A stretch of 20,562 nt of DNA from Intestinimonas aquisgranensis (GTDB taxonomy: Bacteria; Bacillota; Clostridia; Oscillospirales; Oscillospiraceae). The DNA lies in assembly GCA_020687605.1 (NCBI GenBank), contig JAJEQY010000068.1, positions 1 to 20,562 of the forward strand, given 5' to 3'. Under the pieces are notes generated by a model. That model was not told the DNA's origin, did not search any database, and saw only the letters and a program-made list of their open reading frames with translations. Position 1 is the stretch's first letter; each line of letters opens with the position of its first letter. The position numbers were made by a program, and so were the translations under genes. Of this stretch, positions 1 through 8,265 are shown one piece after another.

Positions 1-77
1 GTCAACAAAGAGGCCGTCACCGTTCTGGCTAGCCTGAATGTCATCAACGGTAAGGACGACGGCTCCTATGATCCCAC
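1..77. repeat. Terminal inverted identical segment, left end
   Basis: Bases 1-77 equal the reverse complement of 20486-20562; base 78 is T here and C in the right copy. It lies within the first SLH repeat. It is part of a longer homologous arm (SLH gene 5' portion), not a transposon end. Confidence 0.97.
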
Positions 78-3000
78 TGGGATCGTGACCCGTGCCGAAA
101 TGGCCAAGATGATCTGCGTCGTGCTGAACGGCGGCCGCGATCCCCAGTTGGGCGCTGTGGTGGCCGACAGCTACACCGACACCGTCAACCACTGGGCCAA
201 GGCGTACATCGAGTACTGCACCAACCTGGGCATCGTGGCTGGCCGTGGCGACGGCACCTTCGCTCCCAACGACACTGTGACCATGGCTGAGGCCGCTAAG
301 ATGCTGCTGGTCGCCATCGGCTACAATGCCGACATCGAGGGCTATGTGGGCGCCAACTGGCAGATCAACACCGACGTCAAGGCCAACCAGCAGGACCTGT
401 ATGAGGGCATCACCGCCACCAACACCTCTGTTGACCTGACCCGTGACAACGCTGCTCAGATGGTGTACAACGCTCTGGAGTGCCAGATGGTGAAGTACGA
501 GTACGTGGTCACCACCGACGGCTCCATGGTCACCACCAAGCCCCAGGTCACCACTGAGGGTCTGGGCAATGTGCTCCAGGAGAAGTTCGGCGCCAGCAAG
601 GTGGAGGCCGTTGTGGTTTCCAACGAGGTTGCCGCTCTGAACAACTCCTACACCTCCGCTGACGACGAGGGCGAGACCACTCTGGAAGTTCTGGCCATCG
701 ACGGTGTGAAGACCAACGCCGGTTCCGGCACCTACAAGGTCTCCACCGACAAGGACCTGCTGGGCCAGAACGTTGTGGTCTACGTCCAGTACAAGAACAC
801 CGTGGGCTATGACGAGTCCACCGCTGTTGTCATCGGCACCCCCATCCCCACCAGCCAGAACAAGATCGTTGTCTCCACCGACGGCACCGAGGTCGCCGAT
901 GTGGCCGACGACAACAAGCTGGAGCTGACCGCTGATACCGAGTACTACGTCAACTTCGGTGGCTACTACGGCGGCGTTGTGTACGGCGATGATCCCGCCA
1001 AGGCTGCCGCTGACAAGGTCGTTGCCGCTGACAAGGACAACAAGGTCAGCACCATGACCGAGGCTCAGTTCGACTATGCCGCTGCCTGCACCGGCGTCAC
1101 CGTGACCCTGATCGACAACGACGGCGACAAGAAGGTCGAGTATGCCCTGGCTGAGAAGTACGGCTACGGCAACGTCAACAAGTACGCCACCGGCGACGAC
1201 GCCGCTCTCCGCGTGCAGGGCCTCTTCAAGGAGGACGAGTACAAGGCTGAGAACGTGGTGGGCTTCGACGATGTGGCCCTGAACGATCAGGTCCTGTTCT
1301 GCGAGTACGGCGGCAAGCTGTATGTGCAGAAGCCCGAGACCGTTGAGGCTAAGCTGGACTCCTACTCCACCTCCAAGAAGAACGTGAAGCTGGACGGCGA
1401 GACCATCTCCTGGTCCGGCCTGAACGGCACCGTGAGCAACGACCAGACCTGGGTCGGCAACTATGTCACCACCGCTGGCGTGCTGAACACCACCGCTGTG
1501 TACCACAAGGATGTCAACGGTTACATCTTTGCCGTCAGCGAGACCGACGAGGCTCTGCTGACCTACGCCGTGCTGCTGGGCTTTGAGAACCAGACCGGCT
1601 CCACCTCCGGCACTCTCGGCCAGACTGCCCGCGCCCGCCTGATGCTGGCCGACGGCACTGTGGCCACCTATGATGTGTCCACCATCGGCGGCAAGAAGGT
1701 CACCAACTGCACCAACAGCGGCATGCCCCAGGGCACCGAGGTTGGCTTCACTGCCGCTGATCAGTACAACATTTACAGCTACTCCCTCACCGAGAGCGGC
1801 GCTGTGAAGCTGGTTGACCGCACCGATCTGAACAAGACCGCCAGCCAGTCTCCCGGCAATCAGAGTGCTGTTGTCAAGTATGAGAACGGCAAGTCCGTGA
1901 TCACCGTCGGCGGCAGCAACTACACCGTCTCCGACCGCACCATCTTCCTGTACAGCAAGACCGACGGCTCCACCGTCCGCTACCAGGGCCGCACCGCTCC
2001 TGGCATTGACGGTACCGTGCAGGTCGTTGTCCGGGCCAGCACCCGCGGCGAGGCTCTGGTGCTGTTCTTCAACAACACCAACCCCTCCGCTGACTTCAAG
2101 GACAACTGGGCCTACGTGTACAACACCAAGGTCGCCCAGAACGGCGATTCCTTCGAGGTTTCCGCCATCATCGACGGCAAGATCGACACCTACATGGTGG
2201 ACGCCGCCAACGATGCTTCCGGCACCCAGGTCATTAAGCCCGACGTCCTGGCCGGCAGCTACTACCACACCATGCCTGTGGGCCTGTACAACTACTCCCT
2301 GGATGACGGCATCTACACCCTGGATCAGTCCAAGGTGACCGCCAACTCCGTCTCCGGCACCGTGTTCGCCGTGGGTACCTCCACCATCCGCATCACCCTG
2401 AGCAACGGCAACCAGTGGAGCTACACCCTGACCGACAACACCCTGCTGTTCGAGGCCCGGAAGAACAAGACCGCTCAGCCCATCCCCACCGTGTCCAAGG
2501 GCGACAAGGTCACCCTGGTGTTCAATGATGACGGCCAGGTGGTCTACGGTTTCCTGACCCAGTACAGCTACGAGAGCAGCACTTCCGGTGATTCCTCCAC
2601 TTCCGGTGGCGATACCAGCACCTACTTTGATACCGCTACCTACAACACCTCTACTGGTAAGGTCGATCTCCGCTACTACCAGACCATGCCCACTCCCACC
2701 GCTGCCAAGGCCGCCATTGGCGCCGCTCTGGGCATTGAGGTGAAGAGCGTGGATATGGTCAGCTCCACCAAGACTGTTACCACCGTGGACGGCGATGTCT
2801 ATGAGATCAACCCCATCCAGATGCGTCGTCTCTCCTACAACGGCAACACCGTCGGCTACTATGCCAATAATACCGACCTGAAGGCCAAGGGCGTTACCTT
2901 CACCGCTACCGCTGCCGGCGTGAAGATGGTGAACGGCGTCTCCGGCGCTGAGTACACCAATGTCACCGTCGGTTCCGACAAGAAGGTCACCTTCAACACC

Positions 3001-3756
3001 ACCACCAGCATCACTGCCGACATCGAGCTGAACGACGCCTACCAGGTCAATGGTACTGGCATCGCTCTGAAGGATGGTACCTCTGTCTCTAACGGCAACT
3101 ACGTTGCTGCCGGCACTGAGGTCGTTGTGACTGGTTCTGAGGCCAGCGGCAAGTGGGCCATCAAGGCTGTTGCCGGCACCGACGTGAAGTATGGTGCGAC
3201 CGTGAACGCCAGCTCCAGCGTGAAGGCCACCCTGACCTACAAGGTCGAGGCTGACGTCACCTTCAGCGAGGTCGCCATGTATACCGTGACCTACAACGGC
3301 GAGGAGATTGAGACCGCTGAGGCCAATACCACCGTTACCTTCACCTCCACCTTTGCCAGCAGCTCCACCGACGCTGTCCTGCTGGTGAACAGGGACGTTG
3401 GCACTGCTACTGCCGGCTCCCTGGCTCACGCCGGTAATGTGGTGGCCTACCAGATCAACTCCAGCGATGCCTCCAGCAACGTGATCGCCATTGTGGATGC
3501 TTACAAGGTCACCATCTCCGGCAACAGCGGCAGCGATGCCGTTAAGGCTGGCAGCACTCCCGACACTGTCAACTCCACCAACTACGTCGCTGTCGGCGCC
3601 ACTGTGACCGCCGATCCTGACGCTGGCCGCAATGTGGCCTCCGTCAACACCAGTGCCGGCGCTGTGACCCTGACCAGCGGCACCCTGGGTACTGCTGACA
3701 GCACCATCGTGTTCAAGATGCCTGCCGCGGCCGTCACCGTGACCTTTGCCGCCTGA
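1..3756 (+). CDS. SLH-domain S-layer-type surface protein, copy 1 (5' truncated by window)
   Basis: Reading frame is open from base 1 to TGA at 3754; 1251 residues are visible and the true start with its signal peptide lies outside the window. Three SLH (S-layer homology) repeats occupy about residues 1-45 (partial), 58-113 and 116-166; this module normally anchors exported proteins to pyruvylated wall polymers. A long Thr/Ser/Asp/Gly-rich beta-type body follows, to about residue 855, then a Ser/Thr/Gly linker (bases about 2566-2630) and a C-terminal part that ends FKMPAAAVTVTF, resembling the end of InlB-B-type repeat modules (weak call). The body aligns along its length with the protein at 16786-20562; the part after the linker does not. 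Likely role is the S-layer or an S-layer-associated adhesin. C-ending codons such as GCC, ACC and AAC suggest high expression. Family assignment is firm; being the main lattice protein is inference. Confidence 0.88.
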   Translation, partial: VNKEAVTVLASLNVINGKDDGSYDPTGIVTRAEMAKMICVVLNGGRDPQLGAVVADSYTDTVNHWAKAYIEYCTNLGIVAGRGDGTFAPNDTVTMAEAAKMLLVAIGYNADIEGYVGANWQINTDVKANQQDLYEGITATNTSVDLTRDNAAQMVYNALECQMVKYEYVVTTDGSMVTTKPQVTTEGLGNVLQEKFGASKVEAVVVSNEVAALNNSYTSADDEGETTLEVLAIDGVKTNAGSGTYKVSTDKDLLGQNVVVYVQYKNTVGYDESTAVVIGTPIPTSQNKIVVSTDGTEVADVADDNKLELTADTEYYVNFGGYYGGVVYGDDPAKAAADKVVAADKDNKVSTMTEAQFDYAAACTGVTVTLIDNDGDKKVEYALAEKYGYGNVNKYATGDDAALRVQGLFKEDEYKAENVVGFDDVALNDQVLFCEYGGKLYVQKPETVEAKLDSYSTSKKNVKLDGETISWSGLNGTVSNDQTWVGNYVTTAGVLNTTAVYHKDVNGYIFAVSETDEALLTYAVLLGFENQTGSTSGTLGQTARARLMLADGTVATYDVSTIGGKKVTNCTNSGMPQGTEVGFTAADQYNIYSYSLTESGAVKLVDRTDLNKTASQSPGNQSAVVKYENGKSVITVGGSNYTVSDRTIFLYSKTDGSTVRYQGRTAPGIDGTVQVVVRASTRGEALVLFFNNTNPSADFKDNWAYVYNTKVAQNGDSFEVSAIIDGKIDTYMVDAANDASGTQVIKPDVLAGSYYHTMPVGLYNYSLDDGIYTLDQSKVTANSVSGTVFAVGTSTIRITLSNGNQWSYTLTDNTLLFEARKNKTAQPIPTVSKGDKVTLVFNDDGQVVYGFLTQYSYESSTSGDSSTSGGDTSTYFDTATYNTSTGKVDLRYYQTMPTPTAAKAAIGAALGIEVKSVDMVSSTKTVTTVDGDVYEINPIQMRRLSYNGNTVGYYANNTDLKAKGVTFTATAAGVKMVNGVSGAEYTNVTVGSDKKVTFNTTTSITADIELNDAYQVNGTGIALKDGTSVSNGNYVAAGTEVVVTGSEASGKWAIKAVAGTDVKYGATVNASSSVKATLTYKVEADVTFSEVAMYTVTYNGEEIETAEANTTVTFTSTFASSSTDAVLLVNRDVGTATAGSLAHAGNVVAYQINSSDASSNVIAIVDAYKVTISGNSGSDAVKAGSTPDTVNSTNYVAVGATVTADPDAGRNVASVNTSAGAVTLTSGTLGTADSTIVFKMPAAAVTVTFAA

Positions 3757-3798
3757 TCGGGCGTCTGTTTACCCCTAAAAAACTGTAAATATAGTTTC

Positions 3799-3828
3799 AC
3801 CCCCGGGCCTCTGGCCCGGGGGTGTTTT
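3799..3828 (+). terminator. Rho-independent terminator after SLH copy 1
   Basis: An 11-bp perfect stem (3799-3809 with 3813-3823, ACCCCCGGGCC arm) closes a 3-base loop and is followed by GTTTT. It sits 42 bp after the SLH stop codon, in the gap before the convergent gene that ends at 3871. T content on the opposite strand is weaker, so it mainly serves the + strand gene. Confidence 0.9.
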
Positions 3829-3870
3829 CATCCCTGTCAATTTCCTTTTGTTGACGTGCCCTCCCCCTGC

Positions 3871-4878
3871 TCAGAAGAAAATTGCCCCATAGTCAAAGAG
3901 TTCCACGGCGCTGCCCGAGGTGGGCATCAGCTCCAGAAGGAAGGAGACTGAACCGGCGGGGAAGCTGCGCTCCAGGACAAAGGCACTCTCCGTACAGGAG
4001 GCGCCCTGAAGCTCCGTCACAGCTGAAGTTCCGGCAGGCGTGAGGGCGGCTGTTGTCCCGTCCACCGATACGGACAGGGCGAGGGACCCACCCTTGTGAC
4101 GGACCCAGACCCGCAGACGGTCCCAGGCCGGCAGCACCTCCGCCCGCGTGGTCAGGGTGGCGCCGGTACCCCCCGTGGGATAGAATACATAGCCCGCATA
4201 CAGGCGTGTACCGCTGGGGTAGATCACCGGCATCTGGAGGTAGGTGGTCAGGCCTGAGCAGGTAAAGTAGATCTGATCCCCCTTCGCCACGTGGATGGGC
4301 CTCTGTAAGTCGATATAAGCCTTCTGCTCCGTGGTGGTGAAATCCAGCCGGTGCACTTCGCTGTGGAGGATATGTTCATTTACGACGAACGTAAACGTGA
4401 TCGCCACATTGCTCTGGTTGTCCGATTTGGCCCGCCACACGCAGTAAAGACGGGACAGGGTGGCCCCGCCCGGGGCGGTGACCGTACCGGCCGTAGTTTC
4501 CGAATAGCTGGCGTATTGATAATTTCCCCCGTTGTAGACCGTCTCATCCGCCTCAATGGAAGGGGACAGGGTAAGTTTCCCACCTCCCAGCACCAGCGCA
4601 TCGCTTTTTGAGGCGATCCGGCTGCTGTCCGTAAAGCCATCAAACAGCAGCGCCTTCTTGTAGCCGGTCTCCTTGCCCTCATAATCCGCCTGCAGCAGCA
4701 GATTATAGATGTTGTAACTCTGGTTCTCCAGTCCGGACAATGCCCGGTCCGCCTTACCCTCAGCACGATCCAGCGCCGTGTCGATCTTCTCATTGTCGTG
4801 ATTGAACTCCTCACGTAAAAACTGGTCCTCTGGCTGCCACTGACAGAGCCTGTAATTCGCGGTATATCCGCTTGCCAT
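3871..4878 (-). CDS. Uncharacterised MASGYTANY-family protein, copy 1
   Basis: 335 residues. The chosen start (ATG at 4878-4876) has GAGGAGGG 7 bases upstream and matches the start of the paralogue at 15645; an in-frame ATG at 4932 would add 18 residues not seen in the paralogue. The N-terminus (MASGYTANY, then WQPEDQFLREEFN and NEKIDTALD) resembles short N-terminal segments of phage tail-fibre and baseplate proteins; this resemblance is an impression from motif shape, not a search result. A short heptad-like helix (about residues 35-55) precedes a beta-rich remainder with regularly spaced aromatic residues, ending LFDYGAIFF. No signal peptide, membrane segment or SLH domain is visible. It is convergent with SLH copy 1 and lies downstream of the phosphoglucomutase terminator. 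Function unknown; an adhesin- or fibre-like oligomer is a guess. Confidence 0.8.
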   Translation of the reverse strand: MASGYTANYRLCQWQPEDQFLREEFNHDNEKIDTALDRAEGKADRALSGLENQSYNIYNLLLQADYEGKETGYKKALLFDGFTDSSRIASKSDALVLGGGKLTLSPSIEADETVYNGGNYQYASYSETTAGTVTAPGGATLSRLYCVWRAKSDNQSNVAITFTFVVNEHILHSEVHRLDFTTTEQKAYIDLQRPIHVAKGDQIYFTCSGLTTYLQMPVIYPSGTRLYAGYVFYPTGGTGATLTTRAEVLPAWDRLRVWVRHKGGSLALSVSVDGTTAALTPAGTSAVTELQGASCTESAFVLERSFPAGSVSFLLELMPTSGSAVELFDYGAIFF

Positions 4879-5000
4879 TTTGCATCCCTCCTCATAGAAG
4901 GGCGCTCCGGCGGCCAAAGTTGCACTTTCCATAAATTACAAGAAATTTCCCTGCCCTTCTGCCGGTCCCAGTCCCATAACCTGGACCTGAAAAGAAAAAC

Positions 5001-5046
5001 AAAGACAAAAACAGCCCCGCCATCTCCCATGGGAGACAGCGGGGCT
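5001..5046 (-). terminator. Terminator of the phosphoglucomutase gene
   Basis: An inverted repeat at 5013-5046 (outer arm AGCCCCGC, inner part TCTCCCATGGGAGA) is followed, reading leftward, by GTTTTTGTCTTTGTTTTT. It begins 20 bp after the stop codon at 5066. The stem also has TTTTTT on its right side, so it may stop transcription in both directions. It separates the housekeeping block from the MASGYTANY gene. I see no convincing sigma-A promoter in 4879-5012 for that gene. Confidence 0.88.
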
Positions 5047-5065
5047 ATCGTTTTTTGGTCAGTGC

Positions 5066-6793
5066 TCAGCCCTTGAGGGATTCCGCCCAGACGACGTATT
5101 TGGCGACCTTCTCGTCGCACTCGGCCTGGGTGGCGCCGTTGGCCAGGATGTAGACCTTGACCTTGGGCTCGGTGCCGGAGGGACGGACGATGAGGCTGGT
5201 GCCGTCGGCCATCTCGTAGCGCAGCACATTGGAGCCGGAGAGCTCCATGGTGGACTTGGCGCCATCGGAAACATTGACTACAGAGCCGTCCTTGTAGTCC
5301 TTCTGCTGGAGGACCCCAACGCCGGAGATCTCCACCGGGGGGTGCTCCCGCAGGCCGGCCATCAGATCGGCCATCTTCTTGAGGCCGTCCAGACCGGGCA
5401 TGACCAGGTTCAGCGTCTTCTCGGCGTAGAAGCCGTACTTCTCATAGCACTTCTGGAGGGCGTCGTACAGGGTCATGCCCTGTCCGGCGTACCAGGCCGC
5501 CATCTCGGTGAGGCACAGAGCGGCGGTCACCGCATCCTTGTCCCGGACGTAGTCGCCCAGCATGTAGCCGTAGCTCTCCTCGTAGGCGAAGATCACCTTG
5601 CCCTCGCCGGCGTTCTCCAGCTTGTCCTTCTTCTCGGCCAGGAACTTGAAGCCGGTGAAGGTGTCGTAGCAGGCAAGGCCGTTGGTCTCGGCCACCTTCC
5701 GGGCCATCTCGGTGGTGACGATAGTCTTGAGGGCCACCGGCTTTTCCGGCATCTTGCCGGTGCGCTGCTTGGCACCGATGAGGTAGTCCAGCAGCAGTAC
5801 GCCGGTCTGGTTGCCGGTGATGGTGACATACTCGCCCTTGTCGTTCTTCACCATGATACCCACGCGGTCGGCGTCGGGGTCGGACCCCAGAATGAAGTCG
5901 GCGCCCTCCTTCTTGGCCAGGTCCACCGCCAGATAGAAGCCCTCGGGGTTCTCCGGGTTGGGGGAGACCACGGTGGGGAAGTTGCCGTCCACCACCATCT
6001 GCTCAGGCACGCAGATGACGTGCTTCATGCCCAGACGCTTGAGCACCTCGGGGATGAGCTTGTAGCCGGTGCCGTGGAAGGGGGTGTAGATCATCTTGAA
6101 GGTGTCGGCCACCTTCTCCACAGCCGCCTTGTCGTTGACCTGGCCCATGACGTTGGAGAGGAACTTCTCGTCGGTCTCCGCCCCCATGAGGGTGATCAGG
6201 CCGCTCTTCACCGCCTCGTCATAGTCCATGCGGACGATGGAATCGAAGAGGTCCAGCTCGGCCATCTTCTTGGCGATGGCGTCGGCGTGGTGGGGGGGCA
6301 GCTGGGCGCCGTCCTGCCAGTAGACCTTGTAGCCGTTGTACTCCTTGGGGTTGTGGCTGGCGGTGACGTTGACGCCGGCGATGCAGTGGTACTCGCGGAC
6401 GGCGAAGGACACCTCAGGGGTGGGGCGCAGGGACTCGAAGAGCCGCACCTTGATGCCGTTGCCCGCCATGACGCAGGCCGTCTCCTTGGCGAACTCGGCG
6501 GAGTGGTTGCGGCAGTCGAAGCAGACGGCCACGCCACGCTCCATGGCCTCCTTCCCCTCGGCCTTGATGACCTCGGCAAAGGCCTGGGTGGCATGGCGGA
6601 TCACATGGACGTTCATCTGGTGCAGACCCACGCACATGGTGCCGCGAAGACCGGCGGTGCCGAACTCCAGGGGGGCAAAGAAACGGCTTTCGATCTCCTT
6701 TTCGTCGCCGGAAATACTCTCCAGCTCGGCCTTCTCCTCAGCGGACAGGGCGGGGCTGTGGAGCCACTTTTCATATGTGTCTCGGTAGGACAT
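5066..6793 (-). CDS. pgcA: Phosphoglucomutase / phosphomannomutase (alpha-D-phosphohexomutase)
   Basis: 575 residues, the usual length for PgcA-type enzymes (B. subtilis PgcA is about 580). All four family signatures are present: the phosphoserine loop TASHNP with Ser146, the metal loop SDPDADR with Asp305, Asp307 and Asp309, the sugar-recognition EES at about 405-407, and the phosphate-binding RPSGTEPK from 537. It interconverts glucose-1-phosphate and glucose-6-phosphate in the cytoplasm, feeding UDP-glucose and hence wall glycopolymers; some relatives also accept mannose phosphates. Start ATG at 6793 has GGGAGG upstream and its own promoter at 6826-6855. It lies downstream of rlmH on the same strand with no terminator between, so some read-through is possible. 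Gene symbol is by family; substrate preference is not decidable here. Confidence 0.93.
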   Translation of the reverse strand: MSYRDTYEKWLHSPALSAEEKAELESISGDEKEIESRFFAPLEFGTAGLRGTMCVGLHQMNVHVIRHATQAFAEVIKAEGKEAMERGVAVCFDCRNHSAEFAKETACVMAGNGIKVRLFESLRPTPEVSFAVREYHCIAGVNVTASHNPKEYNGYKVYWQDGAQLPPHHADAIAKKMAELDLFDSIVRMDYDEAVKSGLITLMGAETDEKFLSNVMGQVNDKAAVEKVADTFKMIYTPFHGTGYKLIPEVLKRLGMKHVICVPEQMVVDGNFPTVVSPNPENPEGFYLAVDLAKKEGADFILGSDPDADRVGIMVKNDKGEYVTITGNQTGVLLLDYLIGAKQRTGKMPEKPVALKTIVTTEMARKVAETNGLACYDTFTGFKFLAEKKDKLENAGEGKVIFAYEESYGYMLGDYVRDKDAVTAALCLTEMAAWYAGQGMTLYDALQKCYEKYGFYAEKTLNLVMPGLDGLKKMADLMAGLREHPPVEISGVGVLQQKDYKDGSVVNVSDGAKSTMELSGSNVLRYEMADGTSLIVRPSGTEPKVKVYILANGATQAECDEKVAKYVVWAESLKG

Positions 6794-6825
6794 TGGAAGA
6801 ACCTCCCATCATCTTTGTTGTCAAA

Positions 6826-6855
6826 ATTATAACACAATTCCAAGGAGAACTACAA
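6826..6855 (-). promoter_or_regulatory. Sigma-A promoter for phosphoglucomutase
   Basis: Reading leftward: TTGTAG (6855-6850), 18-base spacer, perfect TATAAT (6831-6826), about 33 bases before the ATG at 6793. The AT-rich stretch stands out in a GC-rich region. It lies between the rlmH stop (6890) and the phosphoglucomutase start. Confidence 0.8.
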
Positions 6856-6889
6856 TGGTTATTTGTTGAAACCTGACAGAGCGGCGGCT

Positions 6890-7372
6890 TCATTTGTGGT
6901 AATCGGAGCCCTCATTGATCTTGAAGGCCCGGTAGACCTGCTCCAGCAGCATGACCCGGGCCAGGTGGTGGGGGAAGGTCATGGGAGACATGGACAGCTT
7001 CACCCAGGCCTGGGCCTTCAGAGAGGGGTGGAGGCCGTAGGAGCTGCCGATGAGAAAGACCAGGTGCTTGGCGCTGCTCAAGCTCCAGTCGGACACCAGC
7101 TTGGCCAGCTCCTCGCTGGAGCACAGCTTTCCCTCCACGCACAGGGCCACCAGGCTGGAGTTGGGGGGCAGCTTGGCCCGGACGGCGGCGGCCTCCTTCT
7201 CCAGGGCGGCGTCGATCTGGGCTCGGGAGGGAGACTTGGGCAAGCGTTCCTCGGGGAGCTCCGTCAGGGTGAGGCGGCAGTAGCCCCCCAGCCGCTTGAC
7301 GTACTCCGCCGCCGCCTCGGTATAGAATTTCTCCTTCAGCTTTCCCACACAGAGGATGTGTACGTCCAGCAT
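6890..7372 (-). CDS. rlmH: 23S rRNA (pseudouridine1915-N3)-methyltransferase RlmH
   Basis: 160 residues, the normal RlmH length. The N-terminus (VHILCVGKLKEKFY) and C-terminus (MTFPHHLARVMLLEQVYRAF, ending DYHK) are classic for this SPOUT-fold methyltransferase, which uses S-adenosylmethionine to methylate pseudouridine 1915 in helix 69 of 23S rRNA on the assembled ribosome. The glycine-rich loop reads IGSSYGL where many homologues have IGG; this is a small variant and probably harmless. ATG at 7372 has AAGGAGG overlapping the walJ stop, 10 bp away, so it is cotranscribed and probably translationally coupled with walJ. In Bacillus and Staphylococcus rlmH also lies near the wal genes. Confidence 0.95.
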   Translation of the reverse strand: MLDVHILCVGKLKEKFYTEAAAEYVKRLGGYCRLTLTELPEERLPKSPSRAQIDAALEKEAAAVRAKLPPNSSLVALCVEGKLCSSEELAKLVSDWSLSSAKHLVFLIGSSYGLHPSLKAQAWVKLSMSPMTFPHHLARVMLLEQVYRAFKINEGSDYHK

Positions 7373-7382
7373 GGCGGCCTCC

Positions 7383-8168
7383 TTATACGGTATAGACGGG
7401 TCCGGTCTGGTCCCGGGGGGCCACCGCCAGGGTGATGCCCGGCTCCCGGGCGCCGTGGGCGCTCAGAATGGCGCTGACGGCGTCAAAGGCCCGCTGGGGA
7501 GTGTTGTTCTCCCTGGACAGGTGGGCTAGCACCACGGCCCGGGCACCGCCATCCACGGCGGAGAGGGCCAGGGCGCCCCCGTCCTCGTTGGACAGGTGGC
7601 CCTTCTCCCCAAGGATGCGGGCCTGGAGATAGTAGGGGTAGGGGCCGGAGCGGACCCAGTCAGGGTCGTGGTTGGCCTCCACCAGCACCAGCTGGGCACC
7701 AGCCATACCCCGCTGGACGGCGTCGGTGACCACCCCTAGATCGGTGACCAGGGCGGCTTTCCGGTCCCCGCTGGAGACGGCGAAGCCCATGGGTTCAGCG
7801 GCGTCGTGGGAGATGGGGAAGGTCTCCACATCCAGACCGCCCACAGTGAAGCTGCTCCCCGGGGCGCAGGTACGGACCACGTCCTCCAGAGCGGCAATGC
7901 GATAGCACAGCTGCCGGGCGGTGCCGGGGCTGGTGTAGACCGGCAGCCGGAACCGCTTATGTAGGGTGGCCAGGCCGGAAATGTGGTCGGCGTGCTCATG
8001 GGTGATGAGGATGCCGGCAAGGGACTCCGGCGGGATGTTCAGCCCAGCCAGGGCGGTACAGATCCGGCGGCAGGAGATGCCCACGTCCAGCAGCAGATGG
8101 GTCTCCCCATCGGACAGCAGGACGCAGTTGCCGGAGGAGCCGCTGGCCAGTGTAGTCAATGTCAGCAA
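7383..8168 (-). CDS. walJ: MBL-fold metallo-hydrolase WalJ (YycJ)
   Basis: 261 residues, the usual WalJ/YycJ length. The N-terminus TLASGSSGNCVLL and metal motif THEHADH (His57, His59, Asp61, His62) identify the metallo-beta-lactamase superfamily and this subfamily; ISHDAAEP and LAHLSRENN supply further metal-ligand positions. WalJ is a cytoplasmic hydrolase, reported as a 5'-3' exonuclease-like protein in some bacteria, and is normally the last gene of walRKHIJ. Here it is detached from walRKHI and lies on the opposite strand after murA. The start is TTG at 8168-8166 with GGGAG 9 bases upstream; no ATG gives a better fit to the family N-terminus. It is preceded by the murA terminator, and the 48 bp between contains only a weak promoter-like sequence. 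Confidence 0.9.
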   Translation of the reverse strand: MLTLTTLASGSSGNCVLLSDGETHLLLDVGISCRRICTALAGLNIPPESLAGILITHEHADHISGLATLHKRFRLPVYTSPGTARQLCYRIAALEDVVRTCAPGSSFTVGGLDVETFPISHDAAEPMGFAVSSGDRKAALVTDLGVVTDAVQRGMAGAQLVLVEANHDPDWVRSGPYPYYLQARILGEKGHLSNEDGGALALSAVDGGARAVVLAHLSRENNTPQRAFDAVSAILSAHGAREPGITLAVAPRDQTGPVYTV

Positions 8169-8215
8169 CGGTGATCGCTCCCAGTGTTCATATCGGTAAG
8201 TTCAGCGCAAAAGCG

Positions 8216-8252
8216 CAAAAAAACATGGGCGGCGGATCACATACCGCCGCCC
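8216..8252 (-). terminator. Rho-independent terminator after murA
   Basis: Stem of nine pairs (8227-8235 with 8244-8252, GGGCGGCGG arm), followed leftward by ATG and a run of seven T. It starts 14 bp after the murA stop at 8266. A small GCGC-AAAA-GCGC hairpin just beyond it, then the walJ start, make up the rest of the gap 8169-8265. Whether walJ is transcribed by read-through or by a weak promoter here is not clear. Confidence 0.88.
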
Positions 8253-8265
8253 TCGTGTTCGGTTC

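Noticed and set aside
1..77. Terminal inverted repeats as transposon ends
   Set aside because: They are coding sequence of the two SLH paralogues, and similarity continues well past base 77. No transposase or target-site duplication is visible.
2006..2338. Pro/Thr-rich 110-codon frame inside SLH copy 1
   Set aside because: Frame-shifted reading of ACC/CCC-rich codons of the SLH gene.
5342..6832. Long open frame (496 codons) on the + strand opposite phosphoglucomutase
   Set aside because: The - strand gene has all catalytic motifs. The opposite frame is rich in His, Gly, Val and Leu, as expected from the reverse complement of GC-rich codons, and has no RBS or family motif.
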